The notes under the pieces are model-generated. The model had not been told where the DNA came from. It saw only the letters and a list, made by a program, of their open reading frames with translations, and made no database searches. Below, piece after piece: positions 16,954-26,487 of a stretch of 64,000 nt of DNA. Positions within the stretch are counted from its first letter, which is position 1, and the number at the start of each line of letters is the position of its first letter. The translations under genes and the position numbers were made by a program. Source of the stretch: Flavobacterium sp. KS-LB2 (lineage in GTDB: Bacteria > Bacteroidota > Bacteroidia > Flavobacteriales > Flavobacteriaceae); NCBI RefSeq assembly GCF_036895565.1, contig NZ_CP145904.1:2480001-2544000 (forward strand), written 5' to 3'.

Positions 16954-17967
16954 ATGGCTAAAATAAAATTAGAATACATTTGGTTAGATGGTTATGAACC
17001 AACTCAAAATCTTAGAAGTAAAACTAAAGTTGAAGAACATGAAAATTTTCAAGGAACTTTAGCTGAAATTGGAAACTGGTCATTTGATGGTTCTTCAACA
17101 AGACAAGCCGAAGGTGGTTCTTCTGACTGTTTATTAGTTCCAGTTGCAATATATCCAGATCCAACACGTATCAACGGATACCTAGTAATGACTGAAGTTA
17201 TGAATGCTGATGGAACTGCACATTCATCAAACGGTAGAGCAACTATAGATGATGATGGTGATTTCTGGTTTGGATTTGAGCAAGAATATTTCATCATGGA
17301 TACAAAAACATTATTACCATTAGGTTTCCCTATTGGTGGATATCCAGCACCACAAGGAATGTACTACTGTTCAGTTGGTGGAAAAAACACACACGGAAGA
17401 GGACTTGTTGAAGAGCACGCAGATTTATGTATTGCAGCTGGAATCAACTTTGAAGGAATTAACCAAGAAGTTGCTTGTGGACAATGGGAATTCCAATTGT
17501 TTGCTCAAGGAGCAAAAAAAGCAGGTGATGAAATATGGATAGCTAGATATTTATTAGACCGTTTGACTGAAAAATATGGTTACTACATTGAGTATCACCC
17601 AAAACCATTAGGAGATACTGACTGGAATGGTTCAGGAATGCATGCTAATTTCTCTAATGAAGTACTAAGAACATGTGGTTCTCAAGAAACTTACGAGAAA
17701 ATATGTGAAGCTTTCCGTCCTGTAACCGCTGAACACATTGCTGTTTATGGTGCTTACAATGACCTACGTTTAACTGGTAAACATGAAACTGCATCTATAC
17801 ATGATTTCTCTTACGGAGTATCTGACAGAGGATGTTCAATCCGTATTCCATTAATGACCGTTCAAAAAGGATGGAAAGGATGGCTAGAAGACAGAAGACC
17901 AGCTTCAAACGGAGATCCATACAAAATTGCAGCTAGAATTATCAAAACAGTAAATTCTGTTCTATAA
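16954..17967 (+). CDS. glnA: Glutamine synthetase type II (eukaryote-like)
   Basis: 337 residues, the short decameric GS II type. Signatures: W-L-D-G-Y-E-P-T-Q-N-L-R-S-K-T near the N-terminus (beta-grasp domain), W-S-F-D-G-S-S-T, W-F-G-F-E-Q-E-Y-F-I (metal-binding Glu), G-G-Y-P-A-P-Q-G-x-Y-Y-C-S-V-G near 127, A-G-I-N-F-E-G-I-N-Q-E-V, N-G-S-G-M-H-A-N-F-S near 226, and G-V-S-D-R-G-C-S-I-R-I-P near 289. It assimilates ammonium into glutamine like the GS III at 14096. Class II in bacteria other than actinomycetes, rhizobia and Bacteroidota is rare, but it is common in this phylum. A strong terminator follows. Confidence 0.95.
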   Translation: MAKIKLEYIWLDGYEPTQNLRSKTKVEEHENFQGTLAEIGNWSFDGSSTRQAEGGSSDCLLVPVAIYPDPTRINGYLVMTEVMNADGTAHSSNGRATIDDDGDFWFGFEQEYFIMDTKTLLPLGFPIGGYPAPQGMYYCSVGGKNTHGRGLVEEHADLCIAAGINFEGINQEVACGQWEFQLFAQGAKKAGDEIWIARYLLDRLTEKYGYYIEYHPKPLGDTDWNGSGMHANFSNEVLRTCGSQETYEKICEAFRPVTAEHIAVYGAYNDLRLTGKHETASIHDFSYGVSDRGCSIRIPLMTVQKGWKGWLEDRRPASNGDPYKIAARIIKTVNSVL

Positions 17968-17986
17968 TTTACAGCTTTAAAAATAA

Positions 17987-18022
17987 TAAAAGTGCCATCG
18001 TAGTTATGGCACTTTTTTTTGT
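17987..18022 (+). terminator. Terminator of the type II glutamine synthetase gene
   Basis: AAAGTGCCAT (17989-17998) pairs with ATGGCACTTT (18006-18015), followed by a T run. Confidence 0.85.
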
Positions 18023-18077
18023 GATACAATTGGCATTTATCCTATCAAAAATATTTTTCAAAGTAAGAATCAAAAAG

Positions 18078-18085
18078 TATCTTTG
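18078..18085 (+). promoter_or_regulatory. -7 box of the TerC gene
   Basis: TATCTTTG, an exact TAnnTTTG match, lies 23 bases before the start codon. The -33 region is only a T-rich stretch (about 18054-18059). Confidence 0.45.
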
Positions 18086-18107
18086 TGCAACTTTAAATAT
18101 TTGACTT

Positions 18108-19055
18108 ATGATTGTCTGGATTTGTTTTTTAGTAGCAGTAATGCTTTTTTTAGCGCTTGACTTAGGCGTATTCAACAAAACCCCTCATATCATAAGCTCT
18201 AAAGAAGCAGGGAAATGGACTGCAATATGGGTCACATTATCTTTTATGTTTTCTGGTGTAATCTATTGGCTTTATAGTAATAATTATGTTGACAATCCCG
18301 ATTCATTAAAACCTGCCACAGCATCCATAAAATTTATTACGGGGTATTTAATCGAATTATCATTGAGCGTAGACAATATATTTGTCATTGCTATAATCTT
18401 CTCTGCTTTTAAAATTCCACAAAAATACCAACATCGTGTTTTATTTTGGGGAATATTAGGCGCTATCGTTTTTAGAGGTTTAATGATCTTTTTTGGCGTT
18501 ATGCTAATCAATAAATTTTCATGGACTACCTATATCTTTGGTGCTTTTTTAATTTATACTGCTATGAAAATGTTGTTTAGCGGTGATGATGAACAATTTC
18601 AGCCTAAAAAATCTTTTGTATATAAAAGTTTAAAAAAAATAATGCCCATTTCAAATCACATTGATGAAGAGCATTTTTTTGTAAAAAGAAGACATATAAC
18701 TGCCGCAACTCCCCTTTTTGTAGCACTTGTAGTCATTGAAGTAATGGATGTAGTTTTTGCTATTGATAGTGTACCTGCTATTTTAGCTATAACAAGTGAT
18801 CCTTTTTTAGTTTTTAGTTCAAATATCTTTGCCATTTTAGGATTGCGATCCATGTATTTCTTCTTGGCTAATATGTTGACAAAATTTAGCTATTTAGAAT
18901 ACAGTCTTATTGCCATTTTAAGTTTTGTAGGATTAAAAATGCTACTGCATGATTTCATTGAAATTCCTGAATGGGGTTCTCTTGCTTTTATAGCTTTATC
19001 ACTTATATTGGGAATTGCTGTATCACTTAGAAAAAGTAGTAAAGAATTCGTGTAA
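18108..19055 (+). CDS. TerC/Alx family membrane protein
   Basis: 315 residues with about eight to nine transmembrane helices. Family hallmarks are the acidic motifs inside membrane segments: E-L-S-L-S-V-D-N-I-F-V near residue 85 and V-I-E-V-M-D-V-V-F-A-I-D-S-V-P-A near residue 206. TerC proteins are linked to tellurite resistance, manganese export and metal loading of exported proteins. The intramembrane acidic residues are thought to bind a divalent cation. It is a single gene between two hairpin terminators, with its own -7 box. Confidence 0.92.
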   Translation: MIVWICFLVAVMLFLALDLGVFNKTPHIISSKEAGKWTAIWVTLSFMFSGVIYWLYSNNYVDNPDSLKPATASIKFITGYLIELSLSVDNIFVIAIIFSAFKIPQKYQHRVLFWGILGAIVFRGLMIFFGVMLINKFSWTTYIFGAFLIYTAMKMLFSGDDEQFQPKKSFVYKSLKKIMPISNHIDEEHFFVKRRHITAATPLFVALVVIEVMDVVFAIDSVPAILAITSDPFLVFSSNIFAILGLRSMYFFLANMLTKFSYLEYSLIAILSFVGLKMLLHDFIEIPEWGSLAFIALSLILGIAVSLRKSSKEFV

Positions 19056-19080
19056 TAATTCACATAAAAATAAACGCATA

Positions 19081-19112
19081 AAAAAAGGAAATCTCACGAT
19101 TTCCTTTTTTTA
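19081..19112. terminator. Bidirectional terminator between TerC and lipoprotein genes
   Basis: AAAAAAGGAAAT (19081-19092) and ATTTCCTTTTTT (19099-19110) form a 12-base stem with A and T tracts on both sides. It serves the convergent genes ending at 19055 and 19130. Confidence 0.85.
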
Positions 19113-19129
19113 TTATTGCCTAGCAAAAC

Positions 19130-19630
19130 CTATAAATTTATTTTCTGAATCTCAGTTTTGTCTACTTTTAATGCTGACATTACTGCATCAATATTATTTT
19201 TATTTACTGTTGCAGCAAAATTAGCGGGTATAACTGCAATTCTAAACGTTTGGTTTTGAGTCCAACTAGACGGCAAAGTATTCAGACTAAAATTAGCAGA
19301 AAGAAAAATATTAACATTGTATCTCGTATAATCAAAATTAAAATCTAATTCTCCTCCATCACTAAAATAATACGTTTGAGGCATTAGTTTCCAAATATCT
19401 TCCCCATTTACAGTATCATACAAGTGATACACTAAAACTACATCCGATGAATAAATTGGTGGATTAAAAGTTACCAATGTAGTGTAGTTATTATTGGAAT
19501 TAAAGGAAGTGGTAACTTCAAATACTTCACTAATGGTATCATTATCCACAGTATCATTTATTTCAGTTACTTCGCAACTTTGTAGTGTCATCATCCCGAT
19601 GAAAACTAAAAATAAGGTAATTTTTTTCAT
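19130..19630 (-). CDS. Hypothetical lipoprotein
   Basis: 166 residues. The signal M-K-K-I-T-L-F-L-V-F-I-G-M-M-T-L-Q-S-C ends in a good lipobox (L-Q-S-C, Cys19), so the mature protein is lipid-anchored. The acidic linker is followed by a beta-rich part with V-L-V-Y-H-L-Y-D and a W-K-L-M-P-Q-T-Y-Y-F-S-D-G-G segment near 100. I recognise the general type (small Flavobacterium lipoproteins) but no defined family or function. It is convergent with the TerC gene. Confidence 0.7.
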   Translation of the reverse strand: MKKITLFLVFIGMMTLQSCEVTEINDTVDNDTISEVFEVTTSFNSNNNYTTLVTFNPPIYSSDVVLVYHLYDTVNGEDIWKLMPQTYYFSDGGELDFNFDYTRYNVNIFLSANFSLNTLPSSWTQNQTFRIAVIPANFAATVNKNNIDAVMSALKVDKTEIQKINL

Positions 19631-19717
19631 TAGTTATAGCTTTAATAATTTATATTGAAAAAGTGTATTCATGAATTGTGCCAAAGTTTATTTTAAAAAA
19701 TAATGTACTTTTGATAA

Positions 19718-20293
19718 ATGGAAAAAGAACTTAAATTATACATGCTAATGCTAGGATGTACGCCGGCTGGACGTTTTACAGAGCAGCATGATATTTTTTT
19801 CGGAATTGGAAATTCCTTAAAAGATTTGATCCCACAAATTAAAAATTTTTGGCCTGAAGCCAAAGGAAAACTGCATATTGACGCTTGGCGAGAAGTATCT
19901 GTCGTGAATGACTTCACTATCGAAATTATCTCTAAAAACATCCAAACAACTCCTTCTTTAGCTCAGTTGTTTTTTATCAATCTAGGAGGTTATAAAGAAA
20001 ATGAATTTGAAGAATACCATTATAAAATGCTTGTTGTAGCCAATAGATTAGCTTTGGCAACCAAAAAATCTAAAGCAACTGCTTTTTATAAGCATTGTGG
20101 TTTTAAAGGAGCTGAGTCGCACCTTGACGAGAAATACGGCATTGATGTAGACGACACCTATAAAGTTGCCGATATGCTCCCCGCAGAATTCAAGGCGATA
20201 TATGCTTTGAAAATCACAAAATCGGAGGCTTTATTAAAGGAAGATGAATTGCATATTGGGTATTTAAAACTCGACAAATTAAAGAATTTATAA
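19718..20293 (+). CDS. DUF1543 domain protein
   Basis: 191 residues, cytoplasmic. The sequence L-Y-M-L-M-L-G-C-T-P-A-G-R-F-T-E-Q-H-D-I-F-F-G-I-G near residue 6 and W-P-E-A near 46 followed by L-H-I-D-A-W-R are typical of DUF1543. A second related half follows (F-F-I-N-L-G-G-Y-K then F-E-E-Y-H-Y-K-M). The function of the family is unknown. It starts 87 bases from the divergent lipoprotein gene and is followed by a strong bidirectional terminator. Confidence 0.85.
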   Translation: MEKELKLYMLMLGCTPAGRFTEQHDIFFGIGNSLKDLIPQIKNFWPEAKGKLHIDAWREVSVVNDFTIEIISKNIQTTPSLAQLFFINLGGYKENEFEEYHYKMLVVANRLALATKKSKATAFYKHCGFKGAESHLDEKYGIDVDDTYKVADMLPAEFKAIYALKITKSEALLKEDELHIGYLKLDKLKNL

Positions 20294-20339
20294 CACAAAG
20301 ATAGAGCTGCCACTCAAATTGATTCTTTAATGACCAATA

Positions 20340-20373
20340 AAAAACCTCGAAAGCTAAACTTTCGAGGTTTAAT
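20340..20373. terminator. Bidirectional terminator between DUF1543 gene and adhesin gene
   Basis: AAACCTCGAAAG (20342-20353) pairs with CTTTCGAGGTTT (20359-20370), flanked by A and T tracts. It lies between two convergent genes. Confidence 0.85.
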
Positions 20374-20423
20374 TATTTAAACTAATCCTAATTATTTTTT
20401 TGGATTAGTTGATGAATTAAAAT

Positions 20424-23400
20424 CTATTTTGCAGAAATTACTTTTTTCACACTGCTTCCTCTGTTGGTAGTTACTTTTACAACATACACCTCAGATCTAT
20501 CTATATAAGAATTAAGATTTAGTGTAACTTCTTTGTTCAAATAACCATTACTATCCATTTTTGTAAGCACTGAAACACCTTGTGAATTAAGCACATCGAT
20601 TTTCACATCAGACACATAATCAAATTTATATTTGATCGTAAGTGCATCTTTGAAAGGAACTGGATAAGCATCAAAACCTACAGGAGCAATTTTTGCATCT
20701 ATCGGCGCTATTGTATCATTAGTACTAGAATCTGATGTAGCACTACATTTAGGAACATTATATCCCATAAATATTCTACAACCATCAAATGCATTATTGA
20801 TTTTATCAACAACACTAGCGATACTAGTAAGTGAAGCTCCATTAGTATTTCCACCTCCAAGGGCTTTATTTGCTAAATTGAATAGTCCTTCTACCGTTTT
20901 ATCTCCTTCAATAGCTGCCAAAACAGAAGCATCAATTGAGTAATATTGGTATTCGTTTACCACACTAGTCAAATTACCATAAATATCATAGATACATTGA
21001 CGCTCTTTAGGAATATCTGAACCACAACCACCTTCAGCTGCAGCAGTCACTAACATTCCTTCTTGTAATACGAAATCACCAAGAGCTCCATTTATACCTA
21101 TATTAAGACCTAAAGTAATCGTTTGAGCCAATAAAGTGTTATTGATAGTTCCTTTTTTAGTCAAATAACTACTAGGTAATGCACTAATAGAGTAGCTACC
21201 AGATAACACATAACTGCTTCCTCCACCAGGCAAAACACCTACAACCGAATTTCTATCAGTAAGTGTATTTGTAACTATCACAGTATTTCCCAATGAACCT
21301 ATAGTCATTGTTCCGCCATATGCTGCTAAAGCTCTATCTATAAGATCTAAAGTTGTGTATTTATCGAAACCAGCATCCATATTTGGAGCACATGCCATAC
21401 CACCAAAATTTCCATAATATCCTTGTGTATACGTGCACAAAGCTTTAGCACAAATCTGAGTAGTTACTTCTACTTGATCAGTAGCAGTACAACCATTTGC
21501 TAAACTTGTTACTGTTAATGTATAAGTTCCATCGTGGTTTACTATCGGATTAGCAGTATTAGCTCCCGAAACGATGTTACCACCATTAGTAGCAACCCAA
21601 GAGTAGCTTACATTTAAAGTACTAGAAGATCCTGATAATGTAACAGTAGTATTACCACACAAAATTTGAACATCTTGACCAGCAACCGCATTCGGCGGTG
21701 TATTGTCTAACGTCACCAAAGCTATATCAGTAGCAGTACATCCATTCACTGGATTAGTAACTGTTAATGTATACGTACCTGCTGCATTTACTGTAGGTGT
21801 AGCTGTTGTAGCTCCAGAAACAATGTTTCCGCCATTACTAGCAACCCAAGAGAAAGTAGCGCCTGCTGTTGTAGACGAACCACTCAAAGCGATGGAAGTA
21901 ACAGTACAAGTCAGTACTTTATCAGCTCCTGCATTTGCATTCGGTGGCGTGTTATTTAATGTTACCAAAGCTATATCAGTAGCAGTACATCCATTTACTG
22001 GATCAGTAACTGTTAATGTATACGTACCTGCTGCATTTACTGTTGGTGTAGCTGTTGTAGCTCCAGAAACGATATTTCCGCCATTACTAGCAACCCAAGA
22101 GAAAGTAGCGCCTGCTGTTGTAGACGAACCACTCAAAGCGATGGAAGTAACAGTACAAGTCAGTACTTTATCAGCTCCTGCATTTGCATTCGGTGGCGTG
22201 TTATTTAATGTTACCAAAGCTATATCAGTAGCAGTGCATCCATTCACTGGATTAGTAACCGTTAATGTATACGTACCCGCTGCATTTACTGTTGGTGTAG
22301 CTGTTGTAGCTCCAGAAACAATATTTCCGCCATTACTAGCAACCCAAGAGAAAGTAGCGCCTGCTGTTGTAGACGAACCACTCAAAGCGATGGAAGTAAC
22401 AGTACAAGTCAGTACTTTATCGGCTCCTGCATTTACATTCGGTGGTGTATTATTTAACGTTACTAAAGCCACATCAGTAGCAGTACATCCATTTGCTGGA
22501 TTAGTAACTGTTAATGTATACGTACCTGCTGCATTTACTGTTGGTGTAGCTGTTGTAGCTCCAGAAACAATGTTTCCGCCATTACTAGCAACCCAAGAGA
22601 AAGTAGCGCCTGCTGTTGTAGACGAACCACTCAAAGCGATAGAAGTAACAGTACAAGTCAATACTTTATCGGCTCCTGCATTTACATTTGGTGTATTAGC
22701 ATCCAGAGTTACTAAAGCCACATCAGTAGCGGTACATCCATTCACTGGATTAGTAACTGTTAATGTATACGTACCTGCTGCATTTACTGTTGGTGTAGCT
22801 GTTGTAGCTCCAGAAACAATGTTTCCGCCATTACTAGCAACCCAAGAGAAAGTAGCGCCTGCTGTTGTAGACGAACCACTCAAAGCGATGGAAGTAACAG
22901 TACAAGTCAGTACTTTATCTGCTCCTGCATTTGCATTCGGTGGCGTGTTATTTAATGTTACCAAAGCTATATCAGTAGCAGTACATCCATTTGCTGGATT
23001 AGTAACTGTTAATGTATACGTACCTGCTGCATTTACTGTTGGTGTAGCTGTTGTAGCTCCAGAAACAATATTTCCGCCATTACTAGCAACCCAAGAGAAA
23101 GTAGCGCCTGCTGTTGTAGACGAACCACTCAAAGCGATGGAAGTAAAAGTACAAGTCAGTACTTTATCGGCTCCTGCACTTACATTCGGTGGTGTATTAT
23201 TTAACGTTACTAAAGCCACATCAGTAGCAGTACATCCATTTGCTGGATTAGTAACTGTTAATGTATACGTACCTGCTGCATTTACTGTTGGTGTAGCTGT
23301 TGTAGCTCCAGAAACAATGTTTCCGCCATTACTAGCAACCCAAGAGAAAGTAGCGCCTGCTGTTGTAGACGAACCACTCAAAGCGATGGAAGTAACAGTA

Positions 23401-25568
23401 CAAGTCAGTACTTTATCGGCTCCTGCATTTACATTCGGTGGTGTATTATTTAACGTTACTAAAGCCACATCAGTAGCAGTGCATCCATTCACTGGATTAG
23501 TAACCGTTAATGTATACGTACCCGCTGCATTTACTGTTGGTGTAGCTGTTGTAGCTCCAGAAACAATATTTCCACCATTACTAGCAACCCAAGAGAAAGT
23601 AGCTCCTGCTGTTGTAGACGAACCGCTCAAAGCGATGGAAGTAACAGTACAAGTCAGTACTTTATCGGCTCCTGCATTTGCGTTAGGCGGCGTATTATTT
23701 AACGTTACTAAAGCCACATCAGTAGCGGTACATCCATTTGCTGGATCAGTAACTGTTAATGTATACGTACCTGCTGCATTTACTGTAGGTGTAGCTGTTG
23801 TAGCTCCAGAAACAATGTTTCCGCCATTACTAGCAACCCAAGAGAAAGTAGCGCCTGCTGTTGTAGACGAACCACTCAAAGCGATGGAAGTAACAGTACA
23901 AGTCAGTACTTTATCGGCTCCTGCATTTGCGTTAGGCGGTGTAATATTTCTTTCTACAACTACTGTAGCTTGTGCAAAGCAACCTGCAAAACCTGGCGCA
24001 TATACTTTTACAGTATAAGTACCTGGCTCCATTATTATCCTGTCAGGATCTTGTGGATTATCCCCAGGAATGAGTACACTAGAAGGATTATACCATTCTA
24101 TAGTCGCTCCAGTTGGAGCTATATTAGTAGCTGTAATAGTAGCATTAGTATTAGTACATGTAATTACACGATTAACACTAGCACTTACTGTTGGAGTTAC
24201 CGTATTACCAAATGGGAATGGTCCTGCAAAATCTTTTTGCTCACTCGTAAATGAGTCAGATTGTCCACCTGCAGAACTACGCGTTTTAACTAATAAACTA
24301 CCTAATACATTGGCACATGGTCCAGAACCTGGTCCTTTTCTGTCCAAACCAAAAGCGGTAAGATTAATTCCAATTTCTACATGTTGAAGGGTTTGATAAT
24401 TATCAAAAAATGTTGCATTAGGTCCTTCAATAGTTCCCCAAGGTGGGCCCAATGTACTTGCTTCTGCATTAACCCTTCCAAAAATATTTTCTACATCGGC
24501 TGGATCATTGGAAACAATACGTCCATAGCCAAAAGTACCACTTTGCTCTCCTTTTTCAAAAGTTCCAGGAACTACGCTAAATGGTCTTGCGGCTGCCGAA
24601 TTATTATAATTATTAAAAACTGTTTCATCCATCCATACTCTGATTCTTACCTCAGGTTTAGATCCACCGCCTTCATAATCAATCGATACGATTATAGTCC
24701 CAGGAACATTGACACTTCCGTCAGCGTTAAAAGTAAATGCAGTACGACCTCCATCATTGCCTGTATTCCCAAAAACTAGGTCTCCCGGAGCATAGCTCAC
24801 TAAGGTTCTGAAGAATTCAAAATCTATATGCTTGCTACCATCTGTTGATCTCAGTGTAGCAGCAGCATAGGCCCAAAGCACATCAAAGGGTCTATCATCT
24901 ATTGGAAAACCAGGATTTGTAGAAGGATCATGGGGATTTGTTCCTCGTAAATGCGCCATAACATCAATGATATCATCTTTTTGAGGAACACTTCCAGCTC
25001 CCAAACTCCAAGTAATTGGATTATCTGCATTTTTATCTGATGAGCTTGCAAAAATACTTGAATCACTATTTCCTTGAGCGGAATTAGTATCCCTTCCATA
25101 CACAGAATCTATCCATAAAAAGCCGTCAACTACAGGATATGGAAGACCAGGAGCAGGTGTAGTTACTGACTGCCCTTTTGTAAAAGAAAAATTGTTATTA
25201 GCTAGAATAGAAGTTCTCAGTGCAGCAGCACCACTTATATCTATCACTCCCTTGCCACTGCCTGGATACGTGCTATTAAACCAATCATCCGTATTTGCTG
25301 GACCAGGATTAAAGTTACCAAATTGCAACAAGTTAGCGTAACCATCAGCTTCAATACCAAAATTGGCTTTGACAGCTGCACCCCCTACAAGCTGACCATA
25401 AATAGGAGCCTGACCAAATACTAAAAGAAGTAACGTTGTCCAAATAAAGAGTTTTTTAGTGATAGAATTTGGCCATAAAAGACTAGAAAAACCTGTATTG
25501 AAATAACAGGAAAAAGTGAGAACATTTTTTTGTACACTTTTTATCGTATAGAATATAAATTTTTTCAT
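20424..25568 (-). CDS. Giant repetitive cell-surface adhesin with T9SS sorting tail
   Basis: 1714 residues. A long N-terminal export signal has its hydrophobic core about 38-52 (L-F-I-W-T-T-L-L-L-L-V-F-G-Q). Residues about 60-480 form a unique domain rich in G, N and D with R-I-V-S-N-D-P-A-D-V-E-N-I-F-G-R. One divergent Ig/PKD-like domain (about 455-543) precedes nine nearly identical 83-residue repeats (544-1290) and a tenth divergent copy (1291-1372). Each repeat has one Cys pair (V-L-T-C and N-G-C-T-A-T-D). A further domain rich in small residues follows. The last 80 residues (F-D-A-Y-P-V-P-F-K-D then I-D-V-L-N-S-Q-G, ending V-K-K-V-I-S-A-K) match the type A sorting domain of the type IX secretion system. 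The protein is predicted to be displayed on the surface in adhesion, biofilm or gliding, like SprB-type proteins. Confidence 0.9.
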   Translation of the reverse strand: MKKFIFYTIKSVQKNVLTFSCYFNTGFSSLLWPNSITKKLFIWTTLLLLVFGQAPIYGQLVGGAAVKANFGIEADGYANLLQFGNFNPGPANTDDWFNSTYPGSGKGVIDISGAAALRTSILANNNFSFTKGQSVTTPAPGLPYPVVDGFLWIDSVYGRDTNSAQGNSDSSIFASSSDKNADNPITWSLGAGSVPQKDDIIDVMAHLRGTNPHDPSTNPGFPIDDRPFDVLWAYAAATLRSTDGSKHIDFEFFRTLVSYAPGDLVFGNTGNDGGRTAFTFNADGSVNVPGTIIVSIDYEGGGSKPEVRIRVWMDETVFNNYNNSAAARPFSVVPGTFEKGEQSGTFGYGRIVSNDPADVENIFGRVNAEASTLGPPWGTIEGPNATFFDNYQTLQHVEIGINLTAFGLDRKGPGSGPCANVLGSLLVKTRSSAGGQSDSFTSEQKDFAGPFPFGNTVTPTVSASVNRVITCTNTNATITATNIAPTGATIEWYNPSSVLIPGDNPQDPDRIIMEPGTYTVKVYAPGFAGCFAQATVVVERNITPPNANAGADKVLTCTVTSIALSGSSTTAGATFSWVASNGGNIVSGATTATPTVNAAGTYTLTVTDPANGCTATDVALVTLNNTPPNANAGADKVLTCTVTSIALSGSSTTAGATFSWVASNGGNIVSGATTATPTVNAAGTYTLTVTNPVNGCTATDVALVTLNNTPPNVNAGADKVLTCTVTSIALSGSSTTAGATFSWVASNGGNIVSGATTATPTVNAAGTYTLTVTNPANGCTATDVALVTLNNTPPNVSAGADKVLTCTFTSIALSGSSTTAGATFSWVASNGGNIVSGATTATPTVNAAGTYTLTVTNPANGCTATDIALVTLNNTPPNANAGADKVLTCTVTSIALSGSSTTAGATFSWVASNGGNIVSGATTATPTVNAAGTYTLTVTNPVNGCTATDVALVTLDANTPNVNAGADKVLTCTVTSIALSGSSTTAGATFSWVASNGGNIVSGATTATPTVNAAGTYTLTVTNPANGCTATDVALVTLNNTPPNVNAGADKVLTCTVTSIALSGSSTTAGATFSWVASNGGNIVSGATTATPTVNAAGTYTLTVTNPVNGCTATDIALVTLNNTPPNANAGADKVLTCTVTSIALSGSSTTAGATFSWVASNGGNIVSGATTATPTVNAAGTYTLTVTDPVNGCTATDIALVTLNNTPPNANAGADKVLTCTVTSIALSGSSTTAGATFSWVASNGGNIVSGATTATPTVNAAGTYTLTVTNPVNGCTATDIALVTLDNTPPNAVAGQDVQILCGNTTVTLSGSSSTLNVSYSWVATNGGNIVSGANTANPIVNHDGTYTLTVTSLANGCTATDQVEVTTQICAKALCTYTQGYYGNFGGMACAPNMDAGFDKYTTLDLIDRALAAYGGTMTIGSLGNTVIVTNTLTDRNSVVGVLPGGGSSYVLSGSYSISALPSSYLTKKGTINNTLLAQTITLGLNIGINGALGDFVLQEGMLVTAAAEGGCGSDIPKERQCIYDIYGNLTSVVNEYQYYSIDASVLAAIEGDKTVEGLFNLANKALGGGNTNGASLTSIASVVDKINNAFDGCRIFMGYNVPKCSATSDSSTNDTIAPIDAKIAPVGFDAYPVPFKDALTIKYKFDYVSDVKIDVLNSQGVSVLTKMDSNGYLNKEVTLNLNSYIDRSEVYVVKVTTNRGSSVKKVISAK
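21699..23939 (-). repeat. Nine tandem 249-base repeats in the adhesin gene
   Basis: Exactly 2241 bases, that is nine units of 249 bases coding for 83 residues each (from P-P-N-A-N-A-G-A-D-K to V-T-L-N-N-T). Units differ at only a few positions (D/N-P-A/V-N-G-C, T-A-T-D-V/I-A, N-A/V-N/S-A-G), including synonymous sites. One unit has L-D-A-N-T-P instead of L-N-N-T-P-P, without a change in length. The more divergent tenth unit lies at about 21453-21698. Confidence 0.95.
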
Positions 25569-26425
25569 AATAATTTGGTTTTAAGACCATATTATTAATA
25601 AGAAAGCGCATGTAGAAGTTGGGTTTTCGAGAAATTGAAAAGGTCCTGTTTCATAGAGTGTAGTTTAATACCATAAATTAAAAAAAAAGGAGGTTCCAAA
25701 CTGGGGCATTAAAAATTACTGAGATACAAATTAACCTTCATAAACACTTACGAAGTAATCCATCATTTAAAAGATTTTTAGTATAGAAAACAATAACTAA
25801 ATTCTTTTATCTACCAGCAATTGCTTTGCTAAGCAATCTTTAAACTTTAATCTAAAACAATCCGTCTTTAAATTAATAAAGGTTCTAACAAAAGATTTAA
25901 TAAAACAAATTGCCTTCAAAAAAATGTTTTTTGAAGCGCTCTATTCAACAAAGATTATTTATTTTAAACAACAACTTAAAACACTATAAAACAAATAGTT
26001 AAGTTGTTATAAAACTTTAAAATAATTAAGTTTTGTTGAACCAAAGTTAGGCATAACGTCAAAAAAAGAAAACAAAAGATCCTAAAACAAGATAAAATTC
26101 TATTATTCTCGACAAGAAACACTATTCGCTAAGAAAAGGTTTACAGTTAAAAAATATTAATACAAAACTACTCGTTAACTTATTGATAATTAGACAGTTA
26201 AGTAATTTATTATTTAAATTTTGTTAATAAAAAAGTACTGTTAAAAAACATCAAAATCTCTTAACATATTAATTGTAAGTCTTCATTTTTTTATTTGAAT
26301 TGAAATGCAAATCTCAAATACTCAAAACATTAAAAAAGTTCTATTTAAGATTTTAAAAAACTCCTGAAGGACTTTAAATAATGCTTTTTATCCATCAAAA
26401 AAAAACAATATATAAATTAGCAAAA
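25569..26425. other. Long A+T-rich non-coding region upstream of the adhesin gene
   Basis: About 860 bases without a supportable gene on either strand. It is very rich in A and T runs with many stop codons. It should contain the adhesin promoter and possibly a long leader; the AT-rich context gives many partial matches to the promoter consensus and none is convincing. GTTTTAAAC-like and TAAGTTGTT-like near-palindromes occur around 25980-26040. Confidence 0.4.
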
Positions 26426-26459
26426 AAAAAGACCTTTCATTACTGAAAGATCTTTTGTA
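26425..26459 (-). terminator. Terminator of the esterase gene
   Basis: AAAAGACCTTTC and GAAAGATCTTTT form a hairpin with a short loop, followed on the minus strand by a T run. It is almost identical in sequence to the terminator at 27425-27461. Confidence 0.8.
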
Positions 26460-26487
26460 TTAAAAAATTACAATCTTATTCTGATTT

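Noticed and set aside
21699..23939. CRISPR-like periodicity
   Set aside because: The period is 249 bases with no unique spacers and the units are in a coding frame; it is a protein repeat.
21703..24018. 771-codon open frame on the plus strand across the adhesin repeats
   Set aside because: It is the antisense of the tandem repeats; its own repetitive sequence simply mirrors the 249-base unit, and the minus-strand gene has signal peptide and T9SS tail. Open by codon composition only.
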